A DNA stretch of 32,054 nt from an uncultured Bacteroidales bacterium. GTDB taxonomy: Bacteria; Bacteroidota; Bacteroidia; Bacteroidales; UBA932. The notes under the pieces were generated by a model. The model was given only the letters and a program-made list of their open reading frames with translations. It did not search any database and was not told where the DNA came from. The translations under genes and the position numbers were made by a program. Where the stretch lies: the NCBI GenBank assembly GCA_934702165.1, contig CAKUYG010000006.1, positions 1 to 32,054 on the forward strand, in the 5' to 3' direction. Shown here piece by piece: positions 16,452-23,913 of this stretch. The stretch's first letter is position 1, and each line of letters begins with the position of its first letter.

Positions 16452-16463
16452 TTGCTATATTTG
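16433..16463 (+). promoter_or_regulatory. Promoter of tRNA-Gln
   Basis: TTTC (16433-16436), 19 bp, then TATATTTG (16456-16463), an exact -7 box. The mature tRNA begins 11 bp downstream. The promoter overlaps the 3' end of tadA. Confidence 0.7.
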
Positions 16464-16474
16464 CAGTCTGGAAT

Positions 16475-16545
16475 TGAGGTATGGTGTAATGGTAGCACTA
16501 CAGATTTTGGTTCTGTCTGCCCAGGTTCGAATCCTGGTACCTCAA
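16475..16545 (+). tRNA. tRNA-Gln (anticodon TTG)
   Basis: The 7-bp acceptor TGAGGTA/TACCTCA, D arm GTG/CAC, anticodon arm ACAGA/TCTGT with loop TTTTGGT (anticodon TTG at 16507-16509) and T arm CCAGG/CCTGG with loop TTCGAAT all pair perfectly. The discriminator is A at 16545. CCA is not encoded. Confidence 0.97.
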
Positions 16546-16555
16546 CGTCTTTTAC

Positions 16556-16671
16556 GGGGCATATCCCCGAACCCCTGCGCCCTCAAGGGCCTTTCCAATT
16601 TTGCTGACGCAAAATCCCGGCCCCGGGCGGTCCGCTGATGCGGACTGGGGCATATCCCCGAACCCCTGCGC
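16556..16671. repeat. Array of six hairpins framed by 25-bp direct repeats
   Basis: A 25-bp sequence starting GGGGCATATCCCC is repeated exactly at 16556-16580 and 16647-16671. Six perfect stem-loops stand almost back to back: 16556-16568, 16579-16590, 16598-16615, 16616-16627, 16630-16645 and 16647-16659. No reading frame in either strand is supported. It fills the space between tRNA-Gln and the polA promoter. Confidence 0.8.
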
Positions 16672-16702
16672 TTGCGAAGTTTCATAAAAAGTTTCATCTT
16701 TG
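16672..16702 (+). promoter_or_regulatory. polA promoter, abutting the start codon
   Basis: TTG (16672-16674), 20 bp, then CATCTTTG (16695-16702), one mismatch from TAnnTTTG. The ATG follows after 4 bp, which points to a leaderless or very short-leader mRNA. Confidence 0.55.
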
Positions 16703-16706
16703 TACA

Positions 16707-19316
16707 ATGAAACTTTTTCTTATCGACGGGCATGCGCTCATCTTCAAGATGTACTATGCGTTCCTCGGGCGTCCCATGGTCAATTCCAAAGGCGTGGACA
16801 CCTCCATACTTTTCGGTTTCACCAAATATCTGCTTGAACTGGTGGAGCGCGAGAAGCCTACCCATCTGGCGGTGAGTTTCGACCCTCCGGGAGGCACTTT
16901 CCGCAACAGGCTCTACCCCGAGTACAAGGCCAACCGCGCCGAGACACCGCAGCTTGTCATCGATGCTCTGGAACCCCTCACCGCGATTGTCCGCTCCATG
17001 GACATTCCGGTGCTGATGGTCAGCGGGTTCGAGGCCGATGACGTGATAGGCACTGTCGCGAAACGCTTCGCCTCGGACACGATGGATGTCTTTATGGTCA
17101 CCCCGGACAAAGATTACGGACAGCTTGTCTCCGCCCACATATTCCAGTACAAACCGGGAAAATCCGGCGCCGAAAACGAGATACTTGACAGTGCGGCAGT
17201 CTGCGAAAAATGGAAAATCTCAAGCACCTCCCAGGTACGTGACATCCTGACCCTGTGCGGTGACGCTTCCGACAATGTCCCCGGAGTCCAGGGTATCGGT
17301 CCCGTTGGTGCGGCCAAACTGCTTTCCAAGTATGGCACGACCGAAGGCATATATGCCCACGTCTCAGAACTTACACCGCGTCAGCAGGAGATGTTCGCCG
17401 CCGCCAAGCCGCATATTGCCCTTTCCGAGGAGCTCGTGACTATACGTACGGATGTTCCTGTGGATGTGGATGTCGAGCAGATGGCTTTCCGTCCGTGCTG
17501 TGCCCCCGAACTTTCAGGGCTTCTGGACGAGTATGAGATGCCTTCGCTCAAGAAACTTATCTCCCGTATCGCTGCGGCTTCCGGTCAGGCTCCCGTAATG
17601 GATGCTCCGGCAAAAGTCCTGGAGGTGAAGACGGTCTCCGTAGAGGATTTGGGCAAGATGGCCAGGGCAGGGAAGAGGTTGGCAGTACGCGTGGAAGGCG
17701 GGATGGTTTATGCTGCCGCAGGTGACAGGTGCACCGTCGGGAAGCCCCTGGAGTTTAAATCTTTGCTGGAGGATGCCTCCATTTCTAAGGCCGGTGCGGA
17801 CCTGAAATCGGCCATGAATGCCCTCGCCGCTTCCGGGCTTGGCCTGAATGGCCCTCTTGAGGATGTCGAACTGATGCACTATCTCCTCAATCCTGAGCGC
17901 AGCCACGCCCTGAAGGCTCTGGCCCTGTCGTACCTCGGGGTTGACCTTGACGGGTCGGATAATGTTGAGGCCTCGCTCTTTGACGAGCCGTCCGGCGAGG
18001 GTTCTGACACACTGTGCCGGGAGGCTGTCTCTTCCCTGATGCTCGTTCCCCGTCTGGACAGGGAAATAGACTCTGTGCCGGGGCTCCGTGGGCTGTATGA
18101 CCGTATAGAGGAACCGTTGATCGGAGTCCTGTCAAGGATGGAGAGGGCCGGGGTCAAGGTTGATCTCGGGTCTCTGTCCGGATTCGCCGCGATGCTGCGT
18201 TCCAGGATAGCCGAAAGGGAATCCCAGGTGCGTGAGCTCGCCGGGGAACCTGGGCTTAATGTCGGTTCGCCCAAACAGTTGGGGGTCGTGCTCTTCGAGA
18301 AGATGGCACTCGATCCCAAGGCCCGTAAACCCCGTTCCGGAAACTGGCCCACTGACGAGCAGACCCTCCAGGCTCTTTCGGACCGCAGTCCGATAATAGA
18401 GGCGATCCTGGACTATAGGGCCATGCGCAAACTGCTCTCCACCTACATCGAGCCTTTTGCGGGCTATGTCTCCCCGGTCGATGGCAGGGTGCACACCACT
18501 TTCAACCAGACCATGACCGCCACGGGCCGCCTGTCCTCGTCCAACCCCAACCTGCAGAACATCCCTGTGCGCACGGATCTGGGCCGCGAGATACGCCGGG
18601 CCTTCGTGGCCGGGTCCCCTGACAGCGTGATGATGTCCGCTGACTATTCCCAGATCGAACTCCGGCTCATGGCGCACTTCAGCGGGGATGCCCACCTGAC
18701 GGAGGCTTTCCGCAGCGGCCAGGACATCCATGCCGCCACCGCCTCGAAGATCTTCGGGGTCAAGCTCGAAGAAGTCACCCCGGATCAGAGACGGGTCGCC
18801 AAGACGGCCAATTTCGGGATAATGTACGGCATCTCGGCCTTCGGGCTCAGCCAGAGGCTCGGATGCAGCAGACAGGAGGCAAAGAAGATAATAGACGACT
18901 ACTTCGCATCTTTCCCGTCGATACGCAAATACATAGAAGACACTCTGGCCTCAGCCCGCAAGAACGGCTATGTCGAGACTCTCTTCGGGCGCAGACGTTA
19001 TCTTCCGGACATCAACTCGGGCAACGCCACGGTCCGTGCCCTTGCGGAGCGCAATGCCGTCAACGCCCCTATTCAGGGTACCGCCGCCGATATCATCAAG
19101 CTTGCCATGATCGGGGTGGACCGGCAGCTGCGGGAAGAGGGTCTGAAGTCCGTGATGGTGCTCCAGATCCACGATGAACTCCTGCTTGAAGTGCCTTCGG
19201 CCGAGATCGAGACCGTCAAGGCGATGCTTGTAAGCCAGATGGAAAATGTTGCAAGCCTTTCAGTACCACTTACAGTCGAATGCAATTATGGCAAAAACTG
19301 GCTTGACGCCCACTGA
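16707..19316 (+). CDS. polA: DNA polymerase I (proofreading residues missing)
   Basis: The 869-residue family-A polymerase fills gaps and removes RNA primers. The N-terminal 5'-3' exonuclease (1-about 290) has FLIDGHALIFKMYYAF, EADDVIGT and TPDKDYGQLV. The middle domain (about 304-480) aligns with the 3'-5' exonuclease but lacks its catalytic acids: the DxE strand reads LAVRVEGG and the NLKYD region reads ADLKSA. The polymerase domain is intact, with motif A DYSQIELRLMAHFSGD (about 645), motif B RRVAKTANFGIMYG with Phe at the sugar-selectivity site (about 697) and motif C QIHDELLLEV (about 820). So it should polymerise without proofreading, as Taq polymerase does. The ATG at 16707 is the family start. 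The 3' end overlaps the sigma factor gene by 29 bp. Confidence 0.95.
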   Translation: MKLFLIDGHALIFKMYYAFLGRPMVNSKGVDTSILFGFTKYLLELVEREKPTHLAVSFDPPGGTFRNRLYPEYKANRAETPQLVIDALEPLTAIVRSMDIPVLMVSGFEADDVIGTVAKRFASDTMDVFMVTPDKDYGQLVSAHIFQYKPGKSGAENEILDSAAVCEKWKISSTSQVRDILTLCGDASDNVPGVQGIGPVGAAKLLSKYGTTEGIYAHVSELTPRQQEMFAAAKPHIALSEELVTIRTDVPVDVDVEQMAFRPCCAPELSGLLDEYEMPSLKKLISRIAAASGQAPVMDAPAKVLEVKTVSVEDLGKMARAGKRLAVRVEGGMVYAAAGDRCTVGKPLEFKSLLEDASISKAGADLKSAMNALAASGLGLNGPLEDVELMHYLLNPERSHALKALALSYLGVDLDGSDNVEASLFDEPSGEGSDTLCREAVSSLMLVPRLDREIDSVPGLRGLYDRIEEPLIGVLSRMERAGVKVDLGSLSGFAAMLRSRIAERESQVRELAGEPGLNVGSPKQLGVVLFEKMALDPKARKPRSGNWPTDEQTLQALSDRSPIIEAILDYRAMRKLLSTYIEPFAGYVSPVDGRVHTTFNQTMTATGRLSSSNPNLQNIPVRTDLGREIRRAFVAGSPDSVMMSADYSQIELRLMAHFSGDAHLTEAFRSGQDIHAATASKIFGVKLEEVTPDQRRVAKTANFGIMYGISAFGLSQRLGCSRQEAKKIIDDYFASFPSIRKYIEDTLASARKNGYVETLFGRRRYLPDINSGNATVRALAERNAVNAPIQGTAADIIKLAMIGVDRQLREEGLKSVMVLQIHDELLLEVPSAEIETVKAMLVSQMENVASLSVPLTVECNYGKNWLDAH

Positions 19317-19881
19317 TGAACTGGTCCGCCGCGCCATCATAGGTGACGGGACGGCTTTCACCGAACTTTGGGACACCAATATAGATTCCCTCAAGGCCTA
19401 TCTCGCCGCAACGATAAAGCAGCTGGATGACTTCTACATAGACGACATCTGCTCCCGCAGTTTCGAGAAGGCTTTCAGGCAGATTCGCAGCTATGATCCG
19501 TCCAGGAGCCTATTTTCCACCTGGCTCCGCGTCATAGCACGCAATACTGCGCTGGACACGCTGGAGTCGGAGAGCCGCAATCAGCGCAAACTCGTCTCCA
19601 TCGATGACAACCCTACGGCCGGGGCGGCCGTGGAGACCATCGGGGATGCCGAGGCGACCCCTCTGGAGAGCATCATCAAGGACGAGGATGCGGAGAGCCT
19701 CCAGTCCTGCATAGACGCCCTGCCCGAGCTTTACCGTGAGATAGCGAGGCGCCGTCTCGTGGACGGGCTGCAATACAAGGAGATAGCCGAAGAGCTCGGG
19801 ATGGAGCTCAACACCGTGCGCACCAGGATACGGCGTGCCAAGGCGATGATAGACGAGATGAAATCATCAGAAGAACAATGA
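19288..19881 (+). CDS. RNA polymerase sigma factor, ECF type
   Basis: The 197-residue protein has region 2 (TAFTELWDTNIDSLKAYLAA through FSTWLRVIARNTALD) and region 4 (ALPELYREIARRRLVDGLQYKEIAEELGMELNTVRTRIRRAK, a clear HTH). A charged linker of about 40 residues separates them. No anti-sigma gene is adjacent. The ATG at 19288 lies inside the last 29 bp of polA; an in-frame ATG at 19246 would give a longer overlap and odd residues. Its stop overlaps the rsmG start by ATGA, so polA, the sigma factor and rsmG are probably coupled. The regulon is unknown. Confidence 0.88.
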   Translation: MAKTGLTPTDELVRRAIIGDGTAFTELWDTNIDSLKAYLAATIKQLDDFYIDDICSRSFEKAFRQIRSYDPSRSLFSTWLRVIARNTALDTLESESRNQRKLVSIDDNPTAGAAVETIGDAEATPLESIIKDEDAESLQSCIDALPELYREIARRRLVDGLQYKEIAEELGMELNTVRTRIRRAKAMIDEMKSSEEQ

Positions 19882-20495
19882 CAGACTACAAAGAGCTCAT
19901 AAGACTTTACACGGAGTGGAACTCCAGGATAAATGTGATTTCCCGCAAGGATATGGACAACATCTACCAGCACCACGTCCTGCACTCCCTTGCGATAGCC
20001 GAATACCTCAGGCGCTTCTATCCAGAAAGTGTCTGGGACGGGGCGAGCGTGCTGGATGTCGGGACGGGAGGGGGATTTCCGGGCATTCCTCTGGCCATGG
20101 AATTCCCGGAGACGCACTTTACCCTCTGCGACTCGATAGGCAAGAAGATAACGGTAGCCAGAGCCGTAGCCGAAGGCCTCGGGCTGAAAAATGTGAACTG
20201 TGTCAACGCCAGGGCCGAATCCCTCCCGGAGACTTTTGACTGGGTGGTGTCGCGGGCTGTCACCTCTCTGGAGAAATTCTACCCGTGGGTCGAGGGGAAG
20301 TTCCGCCGCAGCATCCTCTACCTGAAAGGCGGAGATGTGAATGAGGAAATCTCCGCCCTGCTCCGGAAAAGCCGGCTGGATCCGCGTCATATCAGGACAT
20401 GGAGGATATCCGACTGGCTGAAAGATGAGTATTTCGCAGAAAAATTTGTAATTGAGATAGGAAAATCCTATCTTTGCCCTCCCGATTTTGAATAA
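19878..20495 (+). CDS. rsmG: 16S rRNA (guanine-527-N7)-methyltransferase
   Basis: The 205-residue SAM-dependent methyltransferase modifies G527 of 16S rRNA. Motif I VLDVGTGGGFPGIPLA (58-73) is the RsmG form. NVISRKDMDNIYQHHVLHSL is the characteristic N-terminal segment, FTLCDSIGKKI supplies the acidic SAM contact and DWVVSRAVTSLEKF is the RsmG catalytic-region signature. Length matches the family. It overlaps the sigma gene by 4 bp. The promoter of rpmH lies within its last 50 bp. Confidence 0.94.
   Translation: MTDYKELIRLYTEWNSRINVISRKDMDNIYQHHVLHSLAIAEYLRRFYPESVWDGASVLDVGTGGGFPGIPLAMEFPETHFTLCDSIGKKITVARAVAEGLGLKNVNCVNARAESLPETFDWVVSRAVTSLEKFYPWVEGKFRRSILYLKGGDVNEEISALLRKSRLDPRHIRTWRISDWLKDEYFAEKFVIEIGKSYLCPPDFE
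20445..20476 (+). promoter_or_regulatory. Consensus promoter of rpmH
   Basis: TTTG (20445-20448), 20 bp, then TATCTTTG (20469-20476): both boxes match exactly. It lies in the 3' end of rsmG, 38 bp before the rpmH ATG. Confidence 0.82.
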
Positions 20496-20514
20496 TCAAA
20501 AATAGAATAAGATA

Positions 20515-20667
20515 ATGAAAAGGACATTTCAACCGTCAAACCGCAAGAGAGTCAACAAGCACGGCTTTCGCGAGCGTATGAGCACAGCGAACGGACGCAG
20601 GGTACTTGCTTCCCGTCGCGCTCATGGACGCAAGAAACTCTCAGTTTCTTCAGAGGACCGCTACTAG
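20515..20667 (+). CDS. rpmH: 50S ribosomal protein L34
   Basis: The 50-residue basic protein starts [20 protein letters not shown] and continues [21 protein letters not shown], the unmistakable L34 sequence. A short acidic tail (SVSSEDRY) extends past the usual 44-46 residues, as in other Bacteroidota. It is a structural protein of the large subunit. It has its own consensus promoter and a strong terminator. The neighbours here differ from the dnaA/rnpA context seen in many other phyla. Confidence 0.97.
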   Translation: MKRTFQPSNRKRVNKHGFRERMSTANGRRVLASRRAHGRKKLSVSSEDRY

Positions 20668-20684
20668 TAGCAGGTAGTCTCTGT

Positions 20685-20729
20685 AAACTGAAATCGCCGG
20701 TCTCATAACGAGGCTGGCGATTTCAGTTT
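20685..20729. terminator. Bidirectional terminator after rpmH
   Basis: A perfect 14-bp stem (arms 20685-20698 and 20716-20729) with AAACTGAAA at its foot gives A/T tracts on both sides. It can serve rpmH and the converging DUF4491 gene. Confidence 0.85.
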
Positions 20730-20732
20730 GTA

Positions 20733-21020
20733 TCAGTTCTTTCTTTTCGGATTGGCCGGAAACCATCCCTTTTCCACCCGTTTCTTCTGTTGGAAGATTT
20801 CGAGTATGCTCCAGAAGCAGGAGAATGCGAATACACCCAGAATGGTCGAGAATATGTAATGCTCCGTCAGAAGCGATGCGGCGACCCCGCACAGTCCGAC
20901 AAGCAGGAACACCCACCAGCATTTGGTGCCGAAGTGGTATTCGGCCTTGATTACAATCGGATGGAACATTCCTATCATCAGGAAGGAGGAAATGCCTATT
21001 ATAAGACCTGTAAAATTCAT
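20733..21020 (-). CDS. DUF4491 family membrane protein
   Basis: The 95-residue protein has three hydrophobic segments (FTGLIIGISSFLMIGMFHPIVI, WWVFLLVGLCGVAASLL, FSTILGVFAFSCFWSIL) and the conserved HPIVIKAEYHFGTKCWWVFL of DUF4491. The basic tail KGWFPANPKRKN is typical too. Function is unknown. The ATG at 21020 is used; a TTG two codons upstream is possible. A TATATTTG box lies 20 bp before it, and it converges on the rpmH terminator. Confidence 0.88.
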   Translation of the reverse strand: MNFTGLIIGISSFLMIGMFHPIVIKAEYHFGTKCWWVFLLVGLCGVAASLLTEHYIFSTILGVFAFSCFWSILEIFQQKKRVEKGWFPANPKRKN

Positions 21021-21040
21021 ATACAACGCTTTTCAGGATG

Positions 21041-21048
21041 CAAATATA
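21041..21048 (-). promoter_or_regulatory. -7 box for the DUF4491 gene
   Basis: On the minus strand TATATTTG matches the -7 consensus exactly, 20 bp before the ATG. A -33 box at proper spacing is not obvious. Confidence 0.55.
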
Positions 21049-21070
21049 GTGCAAATCCCCCGATTGGCCG

Positions 21071-23410
21071 TCACTCCTGGATCAAGGTCTTTACCGGATT
21101 CCTTGTGGCGGCTTTCCAACTCTGGCTTATGACGGAGAGAAGGGATATGGCAAGCGTCATCAGCGCCGCCAGCACCATGGCCCACCAAGGGAAGTCTATC
21201 TTGTTGTAGAAGTCCTGCAGGTATCTGTCGATCATCTTGAAAGAGATCGGGGTGGCGATTATGGCTGAGACAAGGCAGAGGATCATGAACGGCTTCACAA
21301 GGGTCCACATCGCCGTCCCCGTGTCTGCCCCGTACACTTTTCGGACCGCAATCTCCCGGCCTTGCTGCTCCGCGAAGTAGAGAGCCATGGCGAAGAGCCC
21401 CATGGATGAGATGAGAATGGCTATCACCATGAACGAAAGCACAAGCAGCATGGTGTTGCGTGTCCCTGTGAGACTTTCCTGCAGATTCTCATCGAGGTAG
21501 TACACCGGGAGGTCCATCGGGAGTCCTGTTTTCTCCTCGGCGAATTCTTTGCAGGCCCCTTTGACCGCGGCGAGCGCTTCTTTGCGGTCGCCGCTGATTC
21601 TGATGACCTGCGTGAATATATACGGATAGTCGTCGGGGATTATCATTATCGAGTTGTGCTCGTCCTCCATGGGTTTGAACAGGGCGTCGCGTGTGCGGAA
21701 GTCCTGAACTATGCCGCAGATTTCATACTCCGGTTTGGCTGCGCTTCCGCCGGCATACGGATGCTCTTCGCTGACCCCGAGTTCTCTTTTTGCCGTCTCG
21801 GTGAGGAGTATCTTCCCTGAAGAGAGGGCGCTGTACTGTTCGGTCAATCTGAAACCGAGTATCCTCAGTGAGGTGGTGTCAAGCTGACAGAGCCTCATCC
21901 AGCCGATCATCCGGCCATCTGCATCATGAAGTCCGTTGGCTCCGCAAACAAGAGGCGTGCTTATGCCAAGCCCTGCGTCTGTCACCTGAGGGAGGGCTTT
22001 GATGCGGGACTGGAGTTCCATCTGGACCGCCCTGTCGTATCCGAGCCGGTTGGATTCGATCTGTATGATATCTGCGGTCTTGTATCCTGTCGGAAGATCC
22101 GCGAGGTGCCGGATTTCTGTGGTCATGGTGATGGCCATGGCTATCAGGACGGTGCTGAATACTCCCTGGAGCACTATGAACACCTTGCTGAACACCATCT
22201 TGCTTCTGAACCTGAACTCTCCCTTGACGACTGCGATCGGCTTGAACCTGGAAATCATTGCGGCCGGGATCATGGCCGAGATGACAGATACGGCAATGAG
22301 CGCGAGGGCTGCCCACAGTATCGTGACGGCGCTTACGGAAAACTGTATGTCGGAAGAGAGTATCCTGTCGAAGAACGGGCGGAAAATCCATGCCAGCATG
22401 CAGCCTGCGATGAAGCATCCCAAGGTGAATGAGAACGATTCCATGATGTACCTGCCGATGATGCGGGTGTCACTCTCGCCGAGCAGGCGCCTCGTGGCCA
22501 TCTCCTTGGCCCGTTTCCCGGTCTGTGCGACCGTCAGGTTGATATAGTTGAATATTGCGCAGAAAAGCAGGACCAAGGCGATGGCAAGCAGGATCTCAAC
22601 CTGCTTCCTGTCACCTTTCCTCAGTGACCCCTGGGTCTCCAGATCGGAGAAGTAGATCTTGTCGAAGCGCGTGAGTGTAGCGCCCCAGAGGAAACTTTTG
22701 CTGTCGCCATCCTTCTGGTAGAAATCCCAATACGATGCGAACTTGTCCAGCAGGGTCTCGCGGACTTTTTCCGGGTCGGCCCCTTTGTCGAGCAGGATGA
22801 GCGGGAGTGTCGAGCCGAAATTGTCCATTCTGGCAAGGGTCTTCTCCTGCCTTCTGATGCAGGTGAAGATGTCGTAGTGTGTGAACGGGTCCTCCGGCCC
22901 GAAATCCTGGACGGTGCCTATGATCGTGAGGGGTGAGCCGTTGACATCGATTGTCCTGCCCACCGGATTCTCGCTGCCGAACACCCTCTTGGCGAATGAT
23001 TCGGACAGAATCGCCTCGTCCGTGTTCTTGAGGGCGTTGTCAGATGTGCAGCCTGTAAGGCGGTACTTCAGGAGCCTGAAGAAGTTGGTGTCTGCCGCGG
23101 CTTCCGTGGCCGGGAAGTAGTCTTCCCCTGATTTTATGTGGGAGTCACCGACATGGACGAGATTGGTCCACTCCTTTATCTCCGGGATTGACGGGAAGAA
23201 CTCGTCCGCTGTGCCGAGGGTCATACCGAAGAATTCTCCTGCGCCCACCGCGTACAGCTGTTCCGACAGGGGCTGCTTTGTGCCGACATTGAATTCCGTC
23301 CTGGCGTACGAGGACAGGAGTATGACAAAGCCGAGGGCCACAGAGAGCCCGAACACCTCTATGAAAGTATAGAGTTTGTTGCGCGAAAGGAATTTGAAAA
23401 ACGAACGCAT
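21071..23410 (-). CDS. FtsX-like/MacB-type ABC transporter permease
   Basis: The 779-residue integral membrane protein has eight predicted helices in the 1+3+1+3 layout of Bacteroidota FtsX-fusion permeases. Helix 1 is near 17-38 (FIEVFGLSVALGFVILLSS) and is followed by a MacB-like periplasmic domain. An FtsX domain (LLAIALVLLFCAIFNYINL and two further helices) comes next, then a second half with its own helix, periplasmic part and FtsX domain (MLLVLSFMVIAILISSMGLFAM and two more). Such proteins pair with a LolD-like ATPase for mechanotransmission or export, but no ATPase gene is nearby. The ATG at 23410 gives the usual MRSFFKFLSRNKLYTFIEV start. Upstream lies a sigma-54-type promoter with tandem palindromes, so RpoN and an enhancer-binding regulator probably control it. 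Confidence 0.92.
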   Translation of the reverse strand: MRSFFKFLSRNKLYTFIEVFGLSVALGFVILLSSYARTEFNVGTKQPLSEQLYAVGAGEFFGMTLGTADEFFPSIPEIKEWTNLVHVGDSHIKSGEDYFPATEAAADTNFFRLLKYRLTGCTSDNALKNTDEAILSESFAKRVFGSENPVGRTIDVNGSPLTIIGTVQDFGPEDPFTHYDIFTCIRRQEKTLARMDNFGSTLPLILLDKGADPEKVRETLLDKFASYWDFYQKDGDSKSFLWGATLTRFDKIYFSDLETQGSLRKGDRKQVEILLAIALVLLFCAIFNYINLTVAQTGKRAKEMATRRLLGESDTRIIGRYIMESFSFTLGCFIAGCMLAWIFRPFFDRILSSDIQFSVSAVTILWAALALIAVSVISAMIPAAMISRFKPIAVVKGEFRFRSKMVFSKVFIVLQGVFSTVLIAMAITMTTEIRHLADLPTGYKTADIIQIESNRLGYDRAVQMELQSRIKALPQVTDAGLGISTPLVCGANGLHDADGRMIGWMRLCQLDTTSLRILGFRLTEQYSALSSGKILLTETAKRELGVSEEHPYAGGSAAKPEYEICGIVQDFRTRDALFKPMEDEHNSIMIIPDDYPYIFTQVIRISGDRKEALAAVKGACKEFAEEKTGLPMDLPVYYLDENLQESLTGTRNTMLLVLSFMVIAILISSMGLFAMALYFAEQQGREIAVRKVYGADTGTAMWTLVKPFMILCLVSAIIATPISFKMIDRYLQDFYNKIDFPWWAMVLAALMTLAISLLSVISQSWKAATRNPVKTLIQE

Positions 23411-23436
23411 AGTATTTTTTGTCCGTTTTTGGGGAA

Positions 23437-23452
23437 TGCTGAAACTGTGCCA
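23437..23452 (-). promoter_or_regulatory. Sigma-54-type promoter of the FtsX permease
   Basis: The minus strand reads TGGCACAGTTTCAGCA: GG and GC are separated by exactly 10 bases, and the TGGCAC of the -24 element is perfect. The start of transcription would be near 23426, leaving a leader of about 16 nt before the ATG at 23410. Confidence 0.72.
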
Positions 23453-23505
23453 TGCGTATAATATACTGTAAGGCAATGTGTTCTGAGGGAGAATTCTGCC
23501 GAGCA

Positions 23506-23544
23506 TGTAAAAAAACTTTACACTCGATGTAAAAGAATTTTACA
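23506..23544 (-). promoter_or_regulatory. Tandem 17-bp palindromes, candidate enhancer-binding-protein sites
   Basis: TGTAAA-N5-TTTACA at 23506-23522 and TGTAAAAGAATTTTACA at 23528-23544 are both perfect dyads. Their centres are 22 bp apart, about two helical turns. They lie about 80-118 bp upstream of the inferred sigma-54 start site. Confidence 0.72.
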
Positions 23545-23654
23545 ATCACCAGGGCTTGGCAGCACAGCAAGCGCGAGGCGGAGGGGGGCCTGGTGATACT
23601 TTTTTGTTGAGCCAAGGCGCCCTCTTCCCCGCGCTTCCAGACCGTGCCGTGGCT
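23545..23654. other. GC-rich structured block in the gap between permease and tRNA-His
   Basis: ATCACCAGG (23545-23553) pairs with CCTGGTGAT (23589-23597), enclosing GCTTG/CAAGC, and is followed by a T6 tract on the plus strand. AGCCAAGGC (23610-23618) pairs with GCCGTGGCT (23646-23654), one mismatch. No gene is supported in 23411-23680. Confidence 0.4.
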
Positions 23655-23680
23655 TACTGCCGGGCATACCGCCTGATACC

Positions 23681-23705
23681 AAAAAAGGCCGGCTGGAAGC
23701 CGACC
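23681..23705 (-). terminator. Terminator of tRNA-His
   Basis: On the minus strand GGTCGGCT and AGCCGGCC pair around a 3-base loop and are followed by six T. It lies 6 bp after the tRNA 3' end. Confidence 0.85.
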
Positions 23706-23711
23706 TCTTCG

Positions 23712-23785
23712 GGTGCGATGTGGGGCTCGAACCCACGACACCCAGAACCACAATCTGGTGCTCTACCAACTGAACTAATCGCACC
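23712..23785 (-). tRNA. tRNA-His (anticodon GTG)
   Basis: On the minus strand the acceptor GTGCGAT/ATCGCAC, anticodon arm CCAGA/TCTGG with loop TTGTGGT (anticodon GTG, 23749-23751) and T arm GTGGG/CCCAC with loop TTCGAGC all pair. The extra G(-1) at 23785 opposite C73 at 23712 is the tRNA-His identity pair. CCA is not encoded. Confidence 0.97.
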
Positions 23786-23800
23786 GTGTCAATTGGATTG

Positions 23801-23832
23801 CAAAGGTGAGAATAATTTTTCAACTGTGCAAG
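23801..23832 (-). promoter_or_regulatory. Candidate promoter of tRNA-His
   Basis: On the minus strand CTTG, 20 bp, then CACCTTTG: spacing is right, with two mismatches in the boxes. The tRNA begins 15 bp downstream. Confidence 0.4.
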
Positions 23833-23876
23833 AGTTCTCATTATATAAATACGGAAAATAAACCGGAAAAAACGAT

Positions 23877-23884
23877 TATCTTTG
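23877..23884 (+). promoter_or_regulatory. -7 box upstream of the carboxyltransferase gene
   Basis: TATCTTTG is an exact -7 match 29 bp before the ATG at 23914. No good -33 box is seen. Confidence 0.55.
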
Positions 23885-23913
23885 CAAGATTAAAGTCAGA
23901 TAGTACACACATT

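Noticed and set aside
16542..17138. Minus-strand ORF of 198 codons opposite polA
   Set aside because: It is antisense to polA and to the hairpin array; low-complexity translation without a recognisable domain.
23556..23861. ORFs across tRNA-His and the structured gap
   Set aside because: They run through a tRNA gene and its terminator, so they cannot be real coding regions.
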